Assembly: GCF_024170165.1 (NCBI RefSeq)
Contig: NZ_JALJXP010000005.1
Coordinates: forward strand, 1 to 64,000
DNA: 64,000 bases
Direction of reading: 5' to 3'
From: Pseudomonas nitroreducens
Lineage (GTDB): Bacteria; Pseudomonadota; Gammaproteobacteria; Pseudomonadales; Pseudomonadaceae
Below, in pieces: positions 47,848 through 56,907 of this stretch (position 1 is its first letter; the number at the start of each line of letters is the position of its first letter). Below the pieces are notes generated by a model that was not told where the DNA came from, searched no databases, and was given only the letters and a program-made list of their open reading frames with translations. The position numbers were made by a program, and so were the translations under genes.

Positions 47848-49710
47848 CTACTCCGAGGTACCGCTTTCCCATTTTGGCAATGAAACGAAGTGAATCGTTT
47901 TGTCCCCGGCTGACCTCAGGTCTGCGCTGGCCCAGCGCGGAAACCAGCACATCGAGTGCGCCTGGAAGGTGCCTACGGTAGGTTGCCAAATATGTGCAAC
48001 AGGGCTTGGAGAAGGCTCTTCTCTCATCACCAGTGGGAACCAAAGCTGCGGCGGCAGTGGAAGCCGACCATGACGGCAGGCCATCACAAAGACTGGCCAA
48101 TGGCCTAGGCGTACAGCAGACAGGCCTGCGTAGTGTCCATCCTCAGAGCATTCTCTCACCAGAATATTTCTGGCTGCAGCGCCGTCAGCTGTGATGGGTA
48201 TGTCACACAGCGCTATGCCGTGCGAGGGATCACCGCGATATAGGGCAGCCTCAGTGTCAGGCCCCGGCATCCAGAGCTGGTGATTGCAATGCGCCATCTT
48301 GCTTCGCACGAATCGAGCGAAGTGTTCACTAGCTTCCGTTTCGCCACCCAAAGTGGCCCAGAGCAACATGATCGGAATGAGAGCGCTGCCCTTCGTATGC
48401 TGCACCCGATACTCTTCAGTCCTGGCCTGCGGATGCCGTATCAGCTCCTGATAGGTGCCGTGGATGGTGGGGTATTGATGGTGCCTTGTGAAATTGAATT
48501 GGTAGTAGGTCAAAAGCTCGCGGCAGTAATCCTGCGCATAGCTGCGCCAGTCCCCCATCATCGACAGGAACATCAAAGCGCAACTGATTTCGATGACTTG
48601 TTCATCGGCTATTGGCGAAAAGAGCGCCCGATTGTTATTGATGAGTTCGACGATATGCCGGGCGAGGCTGGATGCTTCCTCCGGTACGTCGGAGGCTTCA
48701 AGCACTCGTAGCTCATCAGTCTCCAAGTGAGGCCAGAGAACCCATAGCCCCCTGACCGCGATACGCCCCAGGATCTCAAACAGCTTGAGGTTGATGTCCA
48801 CAGCACTGTGAGAGTTCACGGAACTGGCTAGCGCATCTCGCTTGGCCGTCAGTGGCAGGATTTTAACTTCCATCAGCTCCGCCCAGATCTTGGTGTGCAG
48901 ATCCAGCAGTTCACTGAAGGTCAGCCCAATATGCTTGTGTCCGATCGATGCAGCCTCGATGTCACCCTGAACCAGTTCCCATGCACGCAGAATGACCAGT
49001 TCACTGGCTCGGTAGGGCGCTTCGAGGTTCTCCTGCGTGCGTGCCCAAACGAACAGCACCGAGAGACAGATATACATTTGCCGCAGCGTGGCAAGCCGCT
49101 GGGACGCGTCCAGGTTGTCGGCCTTCACGAGCCCTTCAATCAACGCGGTAAAATGGTGAACTGAGACATCAGGCTCATCGAGCATCGCGATGGACTTCTG
49201 GAACCGCGACTGCAGGGTCTTGCTCACCTGCTGGTGCTGGAGCAATCCATCAGCGAGTAAGCCCGCCATGTAATCGCCATTCCACTCCTCAAAGGAAATT
49301 CGGTCATTGGTGAGTCTGCTGATCAAACCTGTAAGGTTGTCTCTCACTGCCTCTTTCACACTGCCCCCAAAGCACAGGCAGATGACGATCTTCAATGACT
49401 CGTGCTGGGTGGAAATCCGCTTGGGTATGTAGACGTCGATGATGTCGTTGATTGAAGTCCGTACCCCTTGGGGTACCGCATCCCACTCGGCCCGGGTCAA
49501 GTCCCCCTGCTTGATTGTGAACAGGTAGAGCTTTTGCTCGCCGTCCACCGCTGGGCTTACAGCGGCAACGTCGACGCCAAATTGACGTGGCCCCGTCGAT
49601 GGACGGGAGATCACGTTGAAACCAAGCTCGCTCAACAGATCAGGCAAAACGACGTCCAGCTCATTGCGTTCTCGGAGCGACGCGAGGTACTCACGGAAGA
49701 CGAGTTTCAT
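47848..49710 (-). CDS. Protein with N-terminal restriction-endonuclease-like domain (candidate defence effector)
   Basis: A 620-residue protein. The first about 150 residues look like a PD-(D/E)xK nuclease of the Mrr type: an N-terminal helix with E28 (LPDLLSELGF), then GVD with D47, and strand LFTIK with K67, followed by QGDLTRAEWD. The residue two before K67 is Thr rather than Glu/Gln, so catalysis is uncertain. A conserved-looking VICLCFGG strand is at about 110. Residues 180-600 are helical, of unknown fold. Its ATG overlaps the upstream stop (ATGA), so it is coupled to the helical-repeat protein. Position next to Druantia suggests a phage-defence role. Confidence 0.75.
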   Translation of the reverse strand: MKLVFREYLASLRERNELDVVLPDLLSELGFNVISRPSTGPRQFGVDVAAVSPAVDGEQKLYLFTIKQGDLTRAEWDAVPQGVRTSINDIIDVYIPKRISTQHESLKIVICLCFGGSVKEAVRDNLTGLISRLTNDRISFEEWNGDYMAGLLADGLLQHQQVSKTLQSRFQKSIAMLDEPDVSVHHFTALIEGLVKADNLDASQRLATLRQMYICLSVLFVWARTQENLEAPYRASELVILRAWELVQGDIEAASIGHKHIGLTFSELLDLHTKIWAELMEVKILPLTAKRDALASSVNSHSAVDINLKLFEILGRIAVRGLWVLWPHLETDELRVLEASDVPEEASSLARHIVELINNNRALFSPIADEQVIEISCALMFLSMMGDWRSYAQDYCRELLTYYQFNFTRHHQYPTIHGTYQELIRHPQARTEEYRVQHTKGSALIPIMLLWATLGGETEASEHFARFVRSKMAHCNHQLWMPGPDTEAALYRGDPSHGIALCDIPITADGAAARNILVRECSEDGHYAGLSAVRLGHWPVFVMACRHGRLPLPPQLWFPLVMREEPSPSPVAHIWQPTVGTFQAHSMCWFPRWASADLRSAGDKTIHFVSLPKWESGTSE

Positions 49711-51467
49711 TGCGATCGCTTCTCGTACAGAAAGTTGAGGATCTGAAGCTCCAGCGTGGAGGGCTCTAGAACCGAATGTCGCGGTAGCTGGAAGGAGTGT
49801 TGAATAGTGGCGAGCGACTGCTCCACGCGGCGCATTGGCCCCGTTTCACCTTCGGCCATGCCCTGTGATGGTGGAAACTCCGGAACCCAGTTGGCCATGC
49901 CAGTGCCATAAAGCAGGATTTTTTCACTCACCAGGCTCGCCATGATTGATGATTTGCGGGCCTCTACCATCTGACTTTGCATTTCCTCATTGCGGCGATA
50001 ATGTTCCAACTGACGCTCACGCTCCGAGGGCTGCAGTTCGCGGATGTGCGTGTTGCCGAGGCTGTCCAGGTACATCTGCAATTCCTGCAATGCTTGCTGT
50101 ACTGCCTTTGAAGCGGGATCGCTGGCATTGGCCGCTATCGCGCCCAGATAATCTGATCGCAGACCGGAATAATTGATCAGAACAGGATCGAATAGAAGGC
50201 TCTGCAGCGCCCGCGCAGTCGCATCCGTGGCGTTGCGCATCAGGCTGACTATCAGAGACGCAATGAAAACGGGCTTCGAGAAAAACACTCCAAGCGCTTT
50301 GCGTGCGATGAACAAATAATCGCTTTCCGGCACATCCAACGCTTGGCGGAAATCAAACGTGAACACTCGCCCCTCACTGGCCGCAAACAGTCCGCGTCGG
50401 AGCGCCGTGGATAAGTGCACTGACTCAGACTGAAGCCAAGTCACCACCCATTCGTCCAAGACTGAATCGTCCCCGCTCTCAAGTTGATGTAGCACGGAAC
50501 CGAAACGAGTGAATGGGACGTTGGGTTCACTGAGGATGAACTTCTCGATCACCTCCCGAGCCTCCGAAACCCCGCCTTTTCTAATTAGCCCAGCCAAGAT
50601 GACGTCCAGCAACTGGACGATTTCCTCCTCTGGCTGACCTGACGCCACAAGCGCAAGAAGATCGCGATGTATTTGGGCGGTGTATGGGTTTGAGTTGCCC
50701 AGTAATTCACGAGCGATAGTTTGTTTTGCCGTCAAAGTGACTGGGGTAGCGGCTCGCTTGATTAGTTCGTACGTCGATCGTTCAAGTTCGGCCGGGGCAT
50801 CCTTTTGCCATGTAAGTGCCAAGGCGAGCAACGCGTCGCGCGCTGTAGGCTCGGTCTCACGCTCGATCACGGCAAGGATGGTTTCGACCAGACCAACATC
50901 CGAGCCTCTTACCTCAGCAGACAAACTACAGAGGGCTCTGGCTGCCTGTGCGCGCTGAGAGGCGTCACCGTTGTCGAGAAACCCAATCGCCTGGCCCAAG
51001 TAGAATTCAGCATCCGCCTTCAGCCCGGCACTGATGCATACCTGGACGCAATGGAATCGCTGAGAAAGCGGGGCGCCTGATTTGATGAGTTGCAGAAGCT
51101 CAGTCAGGCGCTCTGGTGAAGCTTGGCACCACTTTAATATCTCAGCGTACGGGGAGTGGCTGAGCAAGAGGTCATCGTGAGGGATTGCCCCAGCCATCAG
51201 CTCAAGCAAATCCCCGCAGCTAGTTGCAATGGAGCCGAATGCCGGCAGGAGAACTTCCATACCCAGATGCAATTCGTTGTTCGAAAAGCGGGACGACTCA
51301 GGCAGGGGGAGCAGGGTGCGGAGATCGACCTCCTTTGATTGATGAGCATTGATCAACGCTTGGGAAAAAGGCGCGCTATCGTGCTGCCAACTGTCCTTAA
51401 AAATCAGATCAAGCAGTCTGCCTTCTGCAGCAGCTACAACGATTTCATCTTGCGATGGGGTGGTCAT
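49707..51467 (-). CDS. Helical-repeat protein of unknown function (partner of nuclease-like protein)
   Basis: A 586-residue, almost wholly alpha-helical protein with repeats of the HEAT/ARM kind in the first 330 residues (for example AQAARALCSLSAEV, ARDALLALALTWQKDA). The C-terminal third is Gln/Glu-rich and possibly coiled (RERQLEHYRRNEEMQSQMVEARKSS). No catalytic motif is seen. The start at ATG 51467 has GGGAG 5 nt upstream; the frame opens 24 bases earlier without one. It is first of a two-gene operon and divergent from the HNH module. A scaffold or sensor role is inferred from fold only. Confidence 0.75.
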   Translation of the reverse strand: MTTPSQDEIVVAAAEGRLLDLIFKDSWQHDSAPFSQALINAHQSKEVDLRTLLPLPESSRFSNNELHLGMEVLLPAFGSIATSCGDLLELMAGAIPHDDLLLSHSPYAEILKWCQASPERLTELLQLIKSGAPLSQRFHCVQVCISAGLKADAEFYLGQAIGFLDNGDASQRAQAARALCSLSAEVRGSDVGLVETILAVIERETEPTARDALLALALTWQKDAPAELERSTYELIKRAATPVTLTAKQTIARELLGNSNPYTAQIHRDLLALVASGQPEEEIVQLLDVILAGLIRKGGVSEAREVIEKFILSEPNVPFTRFGSVLHQLESGDDSVLDEWVVTWLQSESVHLSTALRRGLFAASEGRVFTFDFRQALDVPESDYLFIARKALGVFFSKPVFIASLIVSLMRNATDATARALQSLLFDPVLINYSGLRSDYLGAIAANASDPASKAVQQALQELQMYLDSLGNTHIRELQPSERERQLEHYRRNEEMQSQMVEARKSSIMASLVSEKILLYGTGMANWVPEFPPSQGMAEGETGPMRRVEQSLATIQHSFQLPRHSVLEPSTLELQILNFLYEKRSQ

Positions 51468-51704
51468 CTCAGCTCCCTTCAAGCAATCCATTGCTCAGGC
51501 GTAGCCGAGCTCGGCCATGCACTCGATGTTACGACCTCCACAGGAAAGAGGCGAGTGGCCAGTAGCGCCGGCACCGCTTCAGGCGCTAGCGTCCGGAAAA
51601 ATCGCAGCCGACTGCATCATTTGATGTCGGACCCGCCCAAGGCCGGTCTATGAGTCTGCACGGTCTACCGCTAGTCTACGTACCACAACTTTTGGAGCGC
51701 GACC

Positions 51705-52397
51705 ATGGCAGATCGAAAGCACATCCCAAAGGAAATCAAGCTTCGGCTTTTCGCGGAGGCGGCTGGCCACTGCCAGCACCCGGACTGCCTGCAACCCCTG
51801 TTTCCGGTAGAGATGGGAGGTGAAAAGCACATCGCGGAGATGGCGCACGTGATCCCGCATGGTGAAAAGGGGCCACGTCATGAGGAGCGACCTGCTGGTG
51901 AATTCGAAGCCGACTCCTTTGAGAATCTCCTGCTCCTATGCCCCAGTTGCCATACGACCATCGACAAGAACTCACCCTTGTACAACCGCGCCACGTTGTT
52001 GATGTGGAAGAGCAACCACCTCGCGGCACTGGCCAGCAAGCAAGGCGTGCACGCCTATGAGGAGCGTTCGCAGGTTAGAAACGCCATTACGACTGCCATG
52101 GCGGAGAACAAGGCGATCTGGAAGAGGCTCGCTCCTTGCGAGGGTACGAGCTTCGAGTATGACCCGGAGTCAGAGTCAGCGAACACCTGGTCGCACAGGA
52201 TGCGCAACGTCATCCTGCCCAATCACTTTCGTATCCAACGCATTATCACGGCGAACCAGCACCACATGAGCGCGGCCGAGCATGAGGCCTTTGCCCAGTA
52301 CCAGGAGCATGTCCGAGGGCTGGTTGAACGTCACGTCTGTGGCGTCTCCGGCCGCGCTATTCGCTATCCGGTACAAATAGATGGAATTTTTGCATGA
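51705..52397 (+). CDS. HNH endonuclease domain protein
   Basis: A 230-residue protein. Its first about 95 residues form an HNH nuclease: Cys23 and Cys28 (HCQHPDCLQ), His48 (AEMAHVIPHG), Asn74 (ENLLLLCPSCH) and Cys79, Cys82, His83 as further zinc or catalytic ligands. The rest is a helical part of unknown role. HNH proteins of this kind are found in restriction and other defence modules. GGAG lies before the ATG. Its stop overlaps the next start (ATGA). It is the first of a three-gene operon. Confidence 0.85.
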   Translation: MADRKHIPKEIKLRLFAEAAGHCQHPDCLQPLFPVEMGGEKHIAEMAHVIPHGEKGPRHEERPAGEFEADSFENLLLLCPSCHTTIDKNSPLYNRATLLMWKSNHLAALASKQGVHAYEERSQVRNAITTAMAENKAIWKRLAPCEGTSFEYDPESESANTWSHRMRNVILPNHFRIQRIITANQHHMSAAEHEAFAQYQEHVRGLVERHVCGVSGRAIRYPVQIDGIFA

Positions 52398-53035
52398 AGT
52401 GGCAGGTGAAATATGCGCTGGAAAACATCCGGCGTGAAAGCGGCGTCATCTCGGCAGAGCATGCTGGGGGCGACGCTATTCGCATCTCGGTTAGTGAGCA
52501 ACCTGACGTTTTGGCTGTCATCAGTGACACCTATAAGATGGACGCCGAATTGGCTGCCCGATTCTACGAGCAATGGCCGGAGATGGATTTCCTCTGCGGT
52601 TATCGCAAGGAATGCGTTTGGGAGGGGGGGGCAATCGCTTTCCTGGAGGACAAACCGATCGGATGGGGAAATTATGGAACACTTGGATCGGCAATTCCGA
52701 AGGGCTCAGTAAGAAGGGCATCTCACAAAAACTACGCATTTTCTTACCGATTGATTTTGCAGCTACGTTACGTAACGAATATCCGTCGTGAGTTCGATCG
52801 TGTGTTCAGTCTTGCCCTTTCTAGTGGTCGCTCACTCAGGATAGGGATGATCTGGGAGTATGAGCCGACAGCAGATGCCGTCCGCAGTCTCTGGGACGAT
52901 TTCGGTGCGGTGGACATTGCGTGGAACATCAACCCCAATGGATCACCAGATCAAAGCGCCATTGAGGCTGGCCGGGAGCTGGGGTGCAAAGTACTGAAGT
53001 GGGAAGACTTGAGGGCGATTTTGCTGAAGGGCTGA
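52394..53035 (+). CDS. Hypothetical protein of HNH-NTase operon
   Basis: A 213-residue protein I do not recognise. It is soluble, with Trp/Tyr-rich segments (FYEQWPEMDFLCGYRKECVWEGG, MIWEYEPTADAVRSLWDDFG). The C-terminal AIEAGRELGCKVLKWEDL is like a small alpha/beta domain end. It overlaps the HNH gene by 4 bases and the nucleotidyltransferase gene by one (TGATG), so all three are made together. A target-recognition or effector role is possible but unsupported. Confidence 0.7.
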   Translation: MKWQVKYALENIRRESGVISAEHAGGDAIRISVSEQPDVLAVISDTYKMDAELAARFYEQWPEMDFLCGYRKECVWEGGAIAFLEDKPIGWGNYGTLGSAIPKGSVRRASHKNYAFSYRLILQLRYVTNIRREFDRVFSLALSSGRSLRIGMIWEYEPTADAVRSLWDDFGAVDIAWNINPNGSPDQSAIEAGRELGCKVLKWEDLRAILLKG

Positions 53036-53343
53036 TGACAGCAGCGGAAGTGGCAGGCTTTCTACTCGAAACCTGCCCGACGTTGCGGTACTTCGAGACC
53101 TTCATGTTTGGTTCATCACTCCGTGGTGTCGGCAGCGATTACGACGTGTTGGTTGTTGGTCCATCTGGCGCACCGCTCGTTCGACTCAAAAGTGAGTTGA
53201 AAGCCGCTGGTGCTAAGCTTCCGCTCGACATCTTATACATGATGCCGACAGAGGCGGAGGCCACGGCGTTCGTCTCTCGTGAGGGGTGCGTTCCACTCTC
53301 GCAGTTGGCTCGCTCAGCTAGCTATGTCCAGGAGCTATTTTGA
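53035..53343 (+). CDS. Minimal nucleotidyltransferase domain protein
   Basis: A 102-residue protein with the polymerase-beta-like nucleotidyltransferase motif MFGSSLRGVGSDYDVLVVG: G26-S27, then D35 and D37 as metal ligands. A possible third Asp is in LPLDILYMM. This is the size of MNT antitoxin-type enzymes, which AMPylate partner toxins (HEPN). No HEPN protein is next to it; its coupled partner is the unknown 213-residue protein. The start ATG 53035 overlaps the preceding stop (TGATG) with GAAGGG upstream. Confidence 0.8.
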   Translation: MTAAEVAGFLLETCPTLRYFETFMFGSSLRGVGSDYDVLVVGPSGAPLVRLKSELKAAGAKLPLDILYMMPTEAEATAFVSREGCVPLSQLARSASYVQELF

Positions 53344-53518
53344 GGTCTTCCTCGGCCTGTCTTCACAGGCCCCACCATTCCTGCTCAACCCTCTGGTAAT
53401 GCCTGGGTCGGCAACTGCCGGGTACATGCTTACTAAGGGGCTGCGCCGAGCAGTTCCCTTGGTCCCTGTCGGAGGCATAGTGATGAAGAACTCTCACATC
53501 GCCTTTGTTATCAGGGGG

Positions 53519-53817
53519 TCAAGGTTTCAATGGCTGTATGGTTGGCTGCGTGGGCTGCCGTGCTTGCGCTAGGTCGTAGGCCATCTGCATCGCGCCCCAA
53601 TCGCGAGCCGATCCAATTCCTGCTTGCTCAAGACGTACAGCTAAGTCCGCATCCAGTGCGGCTTGAGATCGTAGAGCGGCCAACAAGGATGCCTCGGGAT
53701 AGCTAAGGTGTTTGGCCAGACCCGCCCAACTGAGACCAAGAGCCGGCAAGACATCTGAATCGCTCCATCAGGCATGCCTGGCTGCGTTGATGTCATTTTA
53801 GTGGCGCGCCTCTTCAT
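53519..53817 (-). pseudogene. HigA-like antitoxin remnant with frameshift
   Basis: In one frame the minus strand reads DVLPALGLSWAGLAKHL, then AALDADLAVRLEQAG and DWGAMQMAYDLAQAR: the helix-turn-helix and C-terminal pattern of HigA/XRE antitoxins. This frame is preceded by a TGA stop. The expected N terminus (MKRRATKMTSTQPGMP, like the MKRRPTHPGE start) is in another frame 53817-53770. So a single frameshift breaks the gene. No higB toxin is recognisable upstream. It lies between the NTase and druA genes. Confidence 0.5.
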
Positions 53818-53985
53818 AAAACGGTGGTGGCGGCGTAGGATCGGACTCAATATGGCAACTACGTGCATTTCCCCTCGACGTGGGGTGCTTTGACGCCTGT
53901 GCGAATTACTTCTGGGCGTCGGAGGCGAAACAGCTCGACCTTTATTCGCCTACCTCAGATGAACTCCAAGCAAGGATGCAGCAAC

Positions 53986-55221
53986 ATGCCAACTGGCAGA
54001 GCGATTATTATTGGAGTCAATCCGAGAGAAGCAAATCTCAAGCGAAAAGTGCGAGAGCATTTGCATCAGCTAGGTTTCACGAGGACACAGGAGGGGGCCC
54101 TGTGTCCTCCTGGAAATGGTAAGGAAGCCATCCGTGCTTTGCACGGCACCCAACGCGAAGAACGGCTCAGCGCCAGCGAACGCTTTATCGCGCGGAGCAG
54201 TGCCAAACTGATGCCATATTTTGCGAATGGCTGCGAGGTTGTACCGGAAAAGATTTCCCCGGTGCTTGAACGCGTGTCGTCCGGCACATGGCAAAGTGAC
54301 CTCTTTCGGCTGGCGTCACTGTCTTGGTCCGTCCCTGTGTCTAACGGTTTTGGCAGGCGCCTGCGTTACCTTGTCTGGGACCAGGCGAATGGCAAACTGA
54401 TGGGGTTGATTGCCATAGGTGATCCGGTTTTCAACCTTGGCGTCAGAGACAAATTCATCGGCTGGGATACGGCGGACAGGGCTGCCCGGCTGGTCAACTT
54501 GATGGATGCCTATGTCCTTGGATCGGTCCCACCTTACAACGCCTTATTGGGCGGTAAGCTAGTCGCTTGCCTGCTTCGCAGTCGGGACATTTATGATGAT
54601 TTTGCCAGTGCCTACGGAGGTTCTACAGGCATCATTTCGCAGGCCGAAAAAAATGCGCGTCTGCTGGCGGTCGTGACAACCTCGTCGATGGGGCGTTCCG
54701 CGGTCTATAACCGATTGAAACTGGATGGCACGGAGTACCTAAAGTCCATCGGCTTTACCGGTGGCTGGGGACATTTTCATATACCCGACTGGTTGTTTAT
54801 TGAGCTTCGAGACTATCTTCGTGAACTCGACCATCATTATGCCGACCAACACGCCTTCGGCCAGGGCCCTAATTGGCGGTTGCGCACCACGCGCGCGGCA
54901 CTGAAGGCACTGGGCTTCAAGGACGATCTGATGCGCCACGGCATCCAGCGTGAAGTCTTCATCTGTCAATTGGCCGGCAACGCCGCGAAGCTCCTGCAAT
55001 GCGGCAGCGGAAAACCAGACACCCAATCGCTGTTGTCGGTAGGTGAAATCGGTGAATTAGCGCTGAATCGCTGGATGATTCCACGCTCAAGGAACAGGCC
55101 CGAGTTTCGCGATTGGAAGCCGACGGATCTAATTCACCTGTACGGCAGCCAAGCGTGCCATTTTTCAGCACCCAGCCACTTAGCCACCGAGTCGCGTTGC
55201 GTTGTAGGTTTACGCAGTTAA
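53986..55221 (+). CDS. druA: Druantia anti-phage system protein DruA (DUF4338)
   Basis: A 411-residue DUF4338 protein, hallmark of type I Druantia. Core motifs: LFRLASLSWSVPVSNGFGRRLRYLVWD, IGDPVFNLGVRDKFIGWD, LLGGKLVACLLRS, GWGHFHIPDWLF, GQGPNWRLRTTRAALKALGF and RWMIPRSRNRPEF. DruA relatives also occur as transposon-like helpers and are thought to bind or cut nucleic acid; the exact activity was unknown to me. ATG 53986 has AAGGA 9 nt upstream; the frame opens further upstream without support. It is first of five coupled genes. Confidence 0.93.
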   Translation: MPTGRAIIIGVNPREANLKRKVREHLHQLGFTRTQEGALCPPGNGKEAIRALHGTQREERLSASERFIARSSAKLMPYFANGCEVVPEKISPVLERVSSGTWQSDLFRLASLSWSVPVSNGFGRRLRYLVWDQANGKLMGLIAIGDPVFNLGVRDKFIGWDTADRAARLVNLMDAYVLGSVPPYNALLGGKLVACLLRSRDIYDDFASAYGGSTGIISQAEKNARLLAVVTTSSMGRSAVYNRLKLDGTEYLKSIGFTGGWGHFHIPDWLFIELRDYLRELDHHYADQHAFGQGPNWRLRTTRAALKALGFKDDLMRHGIQREVFICQLAGNAAKLLQCGSGKPDTQSLLSVGEIGELALNRWMIPRSRNRPEFRDWKPTDLIHLYGSQACHFSAPSHLATESRCVVGLRS

Positions 55222-55239
55222 ATACGAAGGATATGAGCG

Positions 55240-56907
55240 ATGGATTGCGCCATAGACCCGGTCAAGAATAAATCGGTTACCGCCGATATAGCGTCGCGCA
55301 CCGGCTATTATATTTGTTCCTACTGCCGCAAGCGGGTCGGACTTCGTTCGGGGCCATCGCGAAAAAACTACTTCGCCCATTGGCGTGGCGTATCCTCCAG
55401 TTCCTGCCCCTATTTCATGGCGGGCTCATTGAGCCACGTCAGTCATGACAAGGTTCAACAACTGCCAACGCGGCAGATGGACCTGCGCCTGCTGATAAAA
55501 AAAGGTGAGAACGCCGGGGCGTGGTGGATTGAATTAATCCTGCCCCCCTGTCGAGCATGTCATGCCTTCGTCAAACTCGATGTCGGCGGCAGGGTACAAA
55601 AGCTCGATATGCGGGGGATGGGCTCAGGCTTCAGGGTCATGGCCGAGCCCACGGCGAACGACTACAGGATCATGTCCTTCGAAGGCAAGCCGGACCCTTC
55701 GTTCGTAATGGAAGTTGCTCGGACGTGCCCAGGTCTACCTGCATTGGGTGCGGCCGCATTCACCGCTATTGGCCGAGGCGCCGAAAGGGGGTTTCCCCGC
55801 GCGCAAGGACTAAATCGCTGCGAAACCTACGCCCTGCTATGGTCGGCACCGGTGACCCCGGAGTTCCCTGAAGAACTGCTGGTGGACAGACTCAAGTCGC
55901 GGCAAGGCTGGAATTTGGCCCTGGTCACAGTACCGGAAGCCCCCTCAGACGCCTGTATCAGTTGGCTGGAAGCCTTTACTCAACTGAGCGTGATGCCTGC
56001 GGCGCCTGCGATCACGACCATTTGGCCGTTCCTGAGCCGCAACGCGAGCATCAATACGGTTGAATATATCGAGTCCGACGCGGTCATCCTGGCCGCCCAT
56101 AGGATGCCGGGTAGCCCCCACGACGGCGGACCAACCTTACAAGCCTTCAATCAGCATGATCGCATTTCCGCAACAGCCCCCGATCGATCACCCGCGCTAT
56201 TCACAGTGATACGCGCTGGAAGCGATGAATTCAGGGTCGGCAAGAGCGGTCACCCAGATGTCGACAAGTTTTTTTTCAAGAGCACATCGCTGGGACGAAG
56301 CTTTAAACACCCTACGGTGGATCTGGTCTTCATTGACGAGTGTGGCGAACGTCTTGTTGCCTCATTGCACCGTAGGCAAAGCCAATCGTATGTGATGGCC
56401 ACGCGAGCGGGGGAGCTGCATTTTGACTCCCTCACAATGCCGAGAGGGGCCCAAGGTAGGCTGGAGGTTGTCTCACCCAGTGGGCATAAGGAGTACCGCC
56501 GACTGGCGTCTAGCGAAGTGTCGGCTGACCACGCACCACAGGCATGCCAGTTGCCACCGGCAATGAATAGCCTGCTCAAACAATATCTCACTGACCCGCA
56601 TTACCAGCTCTATTTGGATTTTGGCGGGTTGGGCCGGTTGGCCATCGGGGCTATACAACTGCCGGCCACTCCCACACCCGCTTTGCTGTCGCTCGGGCGA
56701 TCCTTACGCTTGCGTCTGCAGAGCTTTCTATCCCAGCTACACGTCGGTGGGGTAACTGCAATCTCTGGCAGTGATCAGGCATTGGTCAGCGCGCTTGGTG
56801 CATTAGTGCCTAGGCCGGAGTTGCTCCCTCACTACCGTCAACTGGTGACTGCTGTGCGCGCCTGTGGATTTGAAATTCGTTTTTCAGGAGATGGAGTCTC
56901 GCGATGA
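55240..56907 (+). CDS. druB: Druantia anti-phage system protein DruB
   Basis: A 555-residue protein, second of the Druantia type I order. The N terminus has a CoiA-like zinc-finger/nuclease-like segment: YYICSYCRKRVGLRSGP and NYFAHWRG followed by CPYF at about residues 20-60. The remainder is mixed alpha/beta with no motif I know. The gap from druA is 18 bp; the stop overlaps the druC start (ATGA). Assignment rests on size, position and context. Confidence 0.88.
   Translation: MDCAIDPVKNKSVTADIASRTGYYICSYCRKRVGLRSGPSRKNYFAHWRGVSSSSCPYFMAGSLSHVSHDKVQQLPTRQMDLRLLIKKGENAGAWWIELILPPCRACHAFVKLDVGGRVQKLDMRGMGSGFRVMAEPTANDYRIMSFEGKPDPSFVMEVARTCPGLPALGAAAFTAIGRGAERGFPRAQGLNRCETYALLWSAPVTPEFPEELLVDRLKSRQGWNLALVTVPEAPSDACISWLEAFTQLSVMPAAPAITTIWPFLSRNASINTVEYIESDAVILAAHRMPGSPHDGGPTLQAFNQHDRISATAPDRSPALFTVIRAGSDEFRVGKSGHPDVDKFFFKSTSLGRSFKHPTVDLVFIDECGERLVASLHRRQSQSYVMATRAGELHFDSLTMPRGAQGRLEVVSPSGHKEYRRLASSEVSADHAPQACQLPPAMNSLLKQYLTDPHYQLYLDFGGLGRLAIGAIQLPATPTPALLSLGRSLRLRLQSFLSQLHVGGVTAISGSDQALVSALGALVPRPELLPHYRQLVTAVRACGFEIRFSGDGVSR

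Noticed and set aside
53279-53572. A 97-codon plus-strand frame after the nucleotidyltransferase gene
   Set aside because: It overlaps the end of the NTase gene in another frame, has no ribosome site and no regular protein pattern.
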